A DNA stretch of 38,743 nt from an uncultured Cellvibrionales bacterium (lineage in GTDB: Bacteria > Pseudomonadota > Gammaproteobacteria > Pseudomonadales > GM7GCV1). Below the pieces are notes generated by a model, which had not been told where the DNA came from, did not search any database, and was given only the letters and a program-made list of their open reading frames with translations. The first letter of the stretch is position 1. Each line of letters opens with the position of its first letter. Positions 33,444 to 38,743 of this stretch are shown here, in pieces. The position numbers and the translations under genes were made by a program. Location of the stretch: contig CAJXYP010000001.1 of assembly GCA_913063225.1 (NCBI GenBank), positions 121,308-160,050 on the forward strand, given 5' to 3'.

Positions 33444-34095
33444 ATGCCTGATAGAACCTTTAAACCTGCTACCGCGCTTATGCTTGGCATCCGAATGCTG
33501 ATGCAGTTGACGATGTTGATTGGGTTTTTTGGGCGCTAGCTCAAGGCCGTTTGGATCTGGCAGGATTGGTTGTGCTGAGTATGCTAGCGACGCTTTCGCC
33601 AATTTGGCTAAGTCGGTGGTTAGAAATCCATTTGCCACCAGAAGCTGAGCTTCTCGCCATTATTTTCCTCTACACCAGTCTCTTCCTTGGTGAGCTAGGG
33701 GGTTTTTACGAGAAGTTTTCTGGTGGGACGCGGCTCTTCATACTAGTTCCGGGTTTATGATGGGGTTGTTTGCCTGCATCTTGATCTTTGTACTGAATCG
33801 CTCCCCTCGCTCCAGCCTGAATTTGACCCCTCCTTTTGTAGCCCTATTTACCGTGTCTTTCGCGATTGCTACCGGTGGCGTTTGGGAAATATTTGAATAT
33901 GGCTGCGACCAGTTTTTCGGATTAAATATGCCAAAAAGCGGATTACAGGACACCATGGGCGACATGATAGTGAACCTAATCGGCGCCTCAGCTTTTGGCT
34001 TGATCGGGTATCTGCAGTTCAGGCTAGATAGAGGCTCATTTATCGCGCCGATGGTCGACAGATTTATGCGAGAAAACCCGGGTTTGTTGAAGTAG
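33444..34095 (+). pseudogene. DUF2238/YjdF-like inner-membrane protein, broken by two frameshifts
   Basis: Three frames together give one continuous membrane protein of about 217 residues. Segment 1 starts at ATG 33444 (MPDRTFKPATALMLGIRMLM) and hits TAG at 33537. A -1 shift at the T-run 33525-33530 continues as WALAQGRLDLAGLVVLSMLA. A second -1 shift at the T-run 33716-33719 restores WWDAALHTSSGFMMGLFACI, ending at 34095. The LHTSSG and WEIFEYGCDQFFG motifs and helix pattern match the DUF2238 family as I know it. Adding one T at each run would repair the frame. Most likely a pseudogene; sequence error or recoding are alternatives. Downstream gene yicC is convergent. Confidence 0.8.
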
Positions 34096-34099
34096 CCAG

Positions 34100-34966
34100 T
34101 TATTCGATATTCTGAATTTGCTCTCTTATTTGTTCTATCAATACCTTCATGTCTACCGCGGTATTGGTTTGGCTCAGCCCCTGAGATTTGGAGCCTAGCG
34201 TATTGGCTTCTCGATTTAGCTCTTGCATGAGGAAGTCGAGCTTGCGGCCTATGGCCTGGTCGCTATTCACCAGATCGTCAATTTGATCCAAGTGAGCGTT
34301 CAGGCGATCTATTTCTTCTTCAACGTCCATTTTTTGAGCGATAAGAATAAGCTCTTGCTCGATTCGGTCCTGATTTATTTCAATATCGACATCCGTCAGG
34401 CGTTGCCGAATTTTGGTTTCATAGTTCTGGCGAATGGCCGGAACAATTTCCACCAAGCCAGCTGTTAGTTTTCGAATCTTTTTGGTCCGACTCAGAATTT
34501 CGTTACCCATAGCATCACCTTCACGCTGTCGGGACTGCTTAAGTAGGTTGAGGCTTTCTGCAAGGGTTGTGACCACTAAAGCTTGAAGTGCTTCGGTATC
34601 TAATTCTTTCGACCCAAGTACGCCCGGCAAGCGAAGGATATCCAGCGGATTGACTGGAGTATCACCGCTGAGCATTTCGGAAAGCTGCTGAGATGCGTCG
34701 ATATAGGATTGTGCTACTGCCTTATCCAGTTGCATTTGTTCGGCGGAACCGGGGTCAAATTTGACGCTAATGCTGCATTCGACTTTGCCTCGCGCCAATT
34801 CCTTGCGAATTTGTTCTCGCAATTCATGCTCAGATGAACGCATGCTGTCCGGCATGCGAAAACTTAGATCGAGGAACCGATGATTAACGGACTTCAATTC
34901 ACATACCACGTTGCCCCATTCCGCGCTTTGATCAACGCGGGCAAATCCCGTCATACTTTTTGGCAT
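34100..34966 (-). CDS. yicC: YicC family endoribonuclease
   Basis: 288 residues starting MPKSMTGFARVDQSAEWGNV, with the family signatures ELKSVNHRFLDLSFRMP and, at the C-terminus, QELNREANTLGSKS. E. coli YicC is a hexameric endoribonuclease that degrades the small RNA RyhB; length 287. Divergent from rph across an 84-base spacer with a perfect inverted repeat, as in many gammaproteobacteria where yicC and rph are neighbours. Confidence 0.95.
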   Translation of the reverse strand: MPKSMTGFARVDQSAEWGNVVCELKSVNHRFLDLSFRMPDSMRSSEHELREQIRKELARGKVECSISVKFDPGSAEQMQLDKAVAQSYIDASQQLSEMLSGDTPVNPLDILRLPGVLGSKELDTEALQALVVTTLAESLNLLKQSRQREGDAMGNEILSRTKKIRKLTAGLVEIVPAIRQNYETKIRQRLTDVDIEINQDRIEQELILIAQKMDVEEEIDRLNAHLDQIDDLVNSDQAIGRKLDFLMQELNREANTLGSKSQGLSQTNTAVDMKVLIEQIREQIQNIE

Positions 34967-34988
34967 TTATACATCCTATTTTTGAGAT

Positions 34989-35027
34989 CGGCAGTATAGC
35001 CGATACGCTATAGCGGCTATACTGCCG
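34989..35027. promoter_or_regulatory. Perfect 14-bp inverted repeat in the yicC/rph divergent promoter
   Basis: CGGCAGTATAGCCG (34989-35002) and CGGCTATACTGCCG (35014-35027) flank an 11-base centre. Each arm contains a TATACT -10-like hexamer, on the minus strand at 34998-34993 and on the plus strand at 35018-35023. These place transcription starts roughly 20 bases before yicC and rph, so the arms may be back-to-back -10 boxes or a dimer operator. No good -35 boxes are seen. Confidence 0.65.
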
Positions 35028-35050
35028 GCTCACTTAGAAGGAAGTATTTC

Positions 35051-35788
35051 ATGGAACGTCCCAGCGGCCGTCGGCCGGAACAACTGCGCAGCGTCAAAAT
35101 TACTCGAAACTTTACCCAACATGCCGAAGGATCGGTGTTGATAGAAATGGGAAATACCAAGGTCATATGCACCGCTTCAATTGAAGAGTCCATACCGCGC
35201 TTTCTAAGAGGAAAAGGGCAGGGTTGGGTCACTGCGGAGTACGGCATGTTGCCTCGTTCAACTGGGGAAAGAATGCAGCGAGAGGCAGCTCGTGGAAAAC
35301 AATCGGGCAGGACTCAGGAAATTCAGAGGCTAATTGGTCGATCCTTACGAGCGGCAGTCGATATGAGTGCGCTAGGCGAGCGATCAATCGCTATTGATTG
35401 CGATGTTATTCAGGCTGACGGTGGAACTAGAACCGCTTCAATAACGGGCGCATGCGTCGCATTGGCAGATGCATTGAATGGTTTGGTAGAGAAGAAAAAG
35501 TTAAAGGTTAGCCCCATGAAACACATGATTGGCGCAATTTCTGTTGGTATCTATGAAGGCGAACCAGTGCTGGATTTAGATTATCCCGAAGACTCGAAAG
35601 CCGGCACAGACATGAATGTAGTAATGACGGAAAGTGGCGGTTTTATTGAGATACAGGGTACTGCAGAAGACGGCACCTACTCTACAGAAGAATTACAAAG
35701 TATGCTTGGGCTAGCCCAGCAGGGCATAAAGCAGTTGGTGCAAATTCAAAAAATGGCGCTTTCTCAGAATTATAGGGCTCAGCAATAA
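35051..35788 (+). CDS. rph: Ribonuclease PH
   Basis: 245 residues starting [20 protein letters not shown], with the phosphorolytic core [40 protein letters not shown], and [17 protein letters not shown]. It trims tRNA 3' ends using phosphate. Length is typical (238-245), so not the truncated E. coli K-12 form. AGAAGGA precedes ATG 35051. pyrE follows after 29 bases, too little for the attenuator found between rph and pyrE in E. coli. Confidence 0.97.
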   Translation: MERPSGRRPEQLRSVKITRNFTQHAEGSVLIEMGNTKVICTASIEESIPRFLRGKGQGWVTAEYGMLPRSTGERMQREAARGKQSGRTQEIQRLIGRSLRAAVDMSALGERSIAIDCDVIQADGGTRTASITGACVALADALNGLVEKKKLKVSPMKHMIGAISVGIYEGEPVLDLDYPEDSKAGTDMNVVMTESGGFIEIQGTAEDGTYSTEELQSMLGLAQQGIKQLVQIQKMALSQNYRAQQ

Positions 35789-35817
35789 GGAGCACAGGAA
35801 TAGAGATCCCAGTAAAA

Positions 35818-36492
35818 ATGAGTGAATTAGTCGAATATCAAAAGCGCTTTATCGAGCTGTCTCGTCGTTACGAGGCCCTTAGCTTTGGTGAGTTCGAGTT
35901 GAAATCGGGTCGTATAAGCCCCTATTTTTTTAATGCAGGTAAATTCAATTCCGGGGGAGCTTTAAGCGCGCTTGGCCGCTGCTATGCAGATTCCATAGTC
36001 GCTGCCGGAATAGAGTTCGATTTTATATTTGGCCCGGCTTATAAAGGTATCCCACTTGCTGCGGTGACTGCGGCGGCTCTATTCGAGCGTCATGATATGG
36101 ACGTCCCTTATTGTTTTAATCGCAAAGAGGCAAAACATCATGGCGAAGGCGGCATGTTGGTCGGTACGAAACCACGTGGCAGGGGTCTTATTGTTGATGA
36201 TGTTATTACCGCTGGCACAGCAATTCGTGAAGCCATAGGTATTTTGGACAATATGGGTGCGGTGGCGGCTACTGTGATGATTGGCTTAGACCGTAAAGAA
36301 CGGGCGCCGGATTCTGGCCTATCCGCGGTTATGCAGCTTGAGTCTGAGTCGGCAATTCAAGTTCAATCAATAGTAAACTTGGATGATATTCGTGAATATT
36401 TGTCTGCAGAATTGGATCAACAGTCGGAGCGGCAGTCCGATCAAGGTTTACTAACCAAAATAGAGAACTACCAAGATCAATACGGAGTATAG
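35818..36492 (+). CDS. pyrE: Orotate phosphoribosyltransferase
   Basis: 224 residues; converts orotate to OMP in pyrimidine synthesis. Motifs: FELKSGRISPYFFNAGKF, IFGPAYKGIPLA, YCFNRKEAKHHGEGGML and the PRPP-binding LIVDDVITAGTAIREA. Slightly longer than E. coli PyrE (213), with a polar tail. It forms an operon with rph; a small secreted-protein gene starts two bases after its stop. Confidence 0.97.
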   Translation: MSELVEYQKRFIELSRRYEALSFGEFELKSGRISPYFFNAGKFNSGGALSALGRCYADSIVAAGIEFDFIFGPAYKGIPLAAVTAAALFERHDMDVPYCFNRKEAKHHGEGGMLVGTKPRGRGLIVDDVITAGTAIREAIGILDNMGAVAATVMIGLDRKERAPDSGLSAVMQLESESAIQVQSIVNLDDIREYLSAELDQQSERQSDQGLLTKIENYQDQYGV

Positions 36493-36494
36493 AA

Positions 36495-36677
36495 ATGACT
36501 AATCTGAAAATATTCCTTTCATTGGTACTATTTATGGCCGCATCTAAGGTTTGGGCTCAGGAGTTCTACCGTTACAAAAATGCAGATGGTCAAATCATGA
36601 TGGATGGCATGATTCCAGCGGAATATGTGAGCGGCGGATATGACGTCCGCCGTAAACTAACAGCAGTACGTCTATAG
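36495..36677 (+). CDS. Short DUF4124-like secreted protein, probably truncated
   Basis: 60 residues with a signal peptide (MTNLKIFLSLVLFMAASKVW, cleavage after AQ or WA), then EFYRYKNADGQIMMDGMIPA and EYVSGGYDV. This matches the N-terminal pattern of DUF4124 proteins (YRYxNxxG, then IPPEYVxGGYxV), which usually continue for more than 100 residues. Here the frame stops soon after GGYDV with RRKLTAVRL, so the C-terminal part is missing or decayed. GGAG lies upstream of ATG, and it follows pyrE by 2 bases. Confidence 0.6.
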   Translation: MTNLKIFLSLVLFMAASKVWAQEFYRYKNADGQIMMDGMIPAEYVSGGYDVRRKLTAVRL

Positions 36678-37083
36678 TTGCCTATTGGCGACCTATCTGC
36701 GACAGCTGGGGGTACCCTTGCGCGAACGCTGAGGAGTTGCGCAAAAACAAAACATCAAGGGTGTGCGGCCTAAATCGCACGCGGCACAGTGCAAATCTAG
36801 ACGAGGCGACGCACTGCTCAATATGGCGGCCTCACCGCACCAGTTTGAGAGTATTGGGAAGTTAACTACTCAAATTGAGAAAAACCCCGATTGAGAATTT
36901 CTATATTCTCACCGCCTTTTTCCATGTCAAAAAAACAAGCATTGCCCGAATGTCTAAGTGACTGAGTACTTGGTCGATCTAAATAACACTATGGTGAAGC
37001 TAGCGTTCCAACTGGAACGTAAGGCAATCTATTTGGTTGATATTGATGATGAATTTTTTGGAAAAATGGATCGTTTCGGCAAC
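36678..37083. other. 406-base gap between the DUF4124-like gene and slmA: no gene recognised
   Basis: No recognisable coding region. A short hairpin TGAGAAT-TTCTAT-ATTCTCA (36892-36911) followed by T5 at 36917-36921 is a weak terminator candidate on the plus strand. CGTTCC-AACT-GGAACG (37004-37019) is another small inverted repeat. A 42-codon frame from ATG 36991 runs into the end of slmA; nothing supports it. The left part may hold decayed remains of the DUF4124-like gene. Confidence 0.5.
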
Positions 37084-38636
<1,553 letters not shown>

Positions 38637-38706
38637 CTAAAAAGGTAAGTTTAGTTCTGGAAAAATATTTTCAAACTGCTGACGGACTTTTGCTTGAACT
38701 TCAGAC
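38637..38706 (-). CDS. algC: C-terminal end of phosphomannomutase/phosphoglucomutase AlgC (partial)
   Basis: The minus strand reads SEVQAKVRQQFENIFPELNL then PF and a TAG stop at 38639-38637. A gene ending here, just before argB, is algC in Pseudomonas-type genomes, but only 22 codons are available and they carry no catalytic motif. The assignment therefore relies mainly on gene order. The upstream part is lost at the contig end. Confidence 0.55.
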
Positions 38707-38743
38707 CTGTCTCTTATACACATCTCCGAGCCCACGAGACCGT
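38707..38743. other. Illumina Nextera adapter sequence (artefact)
   Basis: CTGTCTCTTATACACATCT (38707-38725) is the Nextera transposase mosaic end, and CCGAGCCCACGAGAC (38726-38740) is the rest of the read-2 adapter; the last three bases are the start of an index. It is untrimmed read-through at the contig end and not part of the genome. Confidence 0.98.

Noticed and set aside
33441-33638. 65-codon minus-strand frame overlapping the frameshifted membrane gene
   Set aside because: No family resemblance, and it disappears against the clear continuous protein obtained on the plus strand after correcting the frame.
35789-35817. pyrE attenuator between rph and pyrE, as in E. coli
   Set aside because: The spacer is only 29 bases and holds no hairpin or U-run.

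Overview
This is about 38.7 kb of chromosome from a gammaproteobacterium, most likely a marine Pseudomonadales/Cellvibrionales-type lineage. The evidence is gene order: pilM divergent from mrcA, then rpmE, priA, ubiEJB, hisIE and tatABC follow the Pseudomonas arrangement. The algC-argB, slmA, pyrE-rph, yicC, gmk and rpoZ-spoT-ridA block is also gammaproteobacterial. No tRNA, rRNA, CRISPR array, prophage or insertion sequence was recognised. The window is a contig end: the last 37 bases are Illumina Nextera adapter, not genome.

Layout. Bases 1-7061 carry the start of pilM, PBP1A (mrcA), L31 (rpmE), PriA, a SPOR protein, a DUF971 protein and a PAP2 phosphatase; argS and hslVU, usually found here, are absent. 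Bases 7241-13545 hold a Tag-like glycosylase, ubiquinone genes ubiE-ubiJ-ubiB, histidine genes hisI-hisE, the Tat translocase tatABC, and slyX on the other strand. A patatin phospholipase follows at 13645-14514.

Bases 14558-20811 (minus strand) are the most unusual block: eight tightly packed genes that look like one metal-uptake operon. In transcription order they are a small secreted protein, two paralogous DUF4198/NikK-like secreted proteins, a membrane-anchored His-rich protein (possibly DUF6162), a ZnuA-like binding protein, a ZnuC-like ATPase, a ZnuB-like permease, and a second lipoprotein of ZnuA fold that has lost the usual metal-ligand histidines. Stop/start overlaps join the last five genes. 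Just upstream, on the opposite strand, lies a strong C(UUCG)G-loop terminator with no gene in front of it, so an unannotated small transcript is possible.

Bases 21177-29650 hold housekeeping genes: uup, a basic-head/acidic-repeat small protein, dtd, a DCC-family protein, typA, ridA, spoT and rpoZ. A SulP transporter plus UspA pair (29806-32369) is inserted between rpoZ and gmk, which are normally neighbours. The SulP/UspA junction carries a roughly 96% identical 225-bp tandem duplication that leaves remnants of both genes. After gmk come a DUF2238-like membrane gene broken by two frameshifts, divergent yicC and rph-pyrE around a perfect 14-bp inverted repeat, a short DUF4124-like secreted protein, slmA, argB and the last codons of algC.
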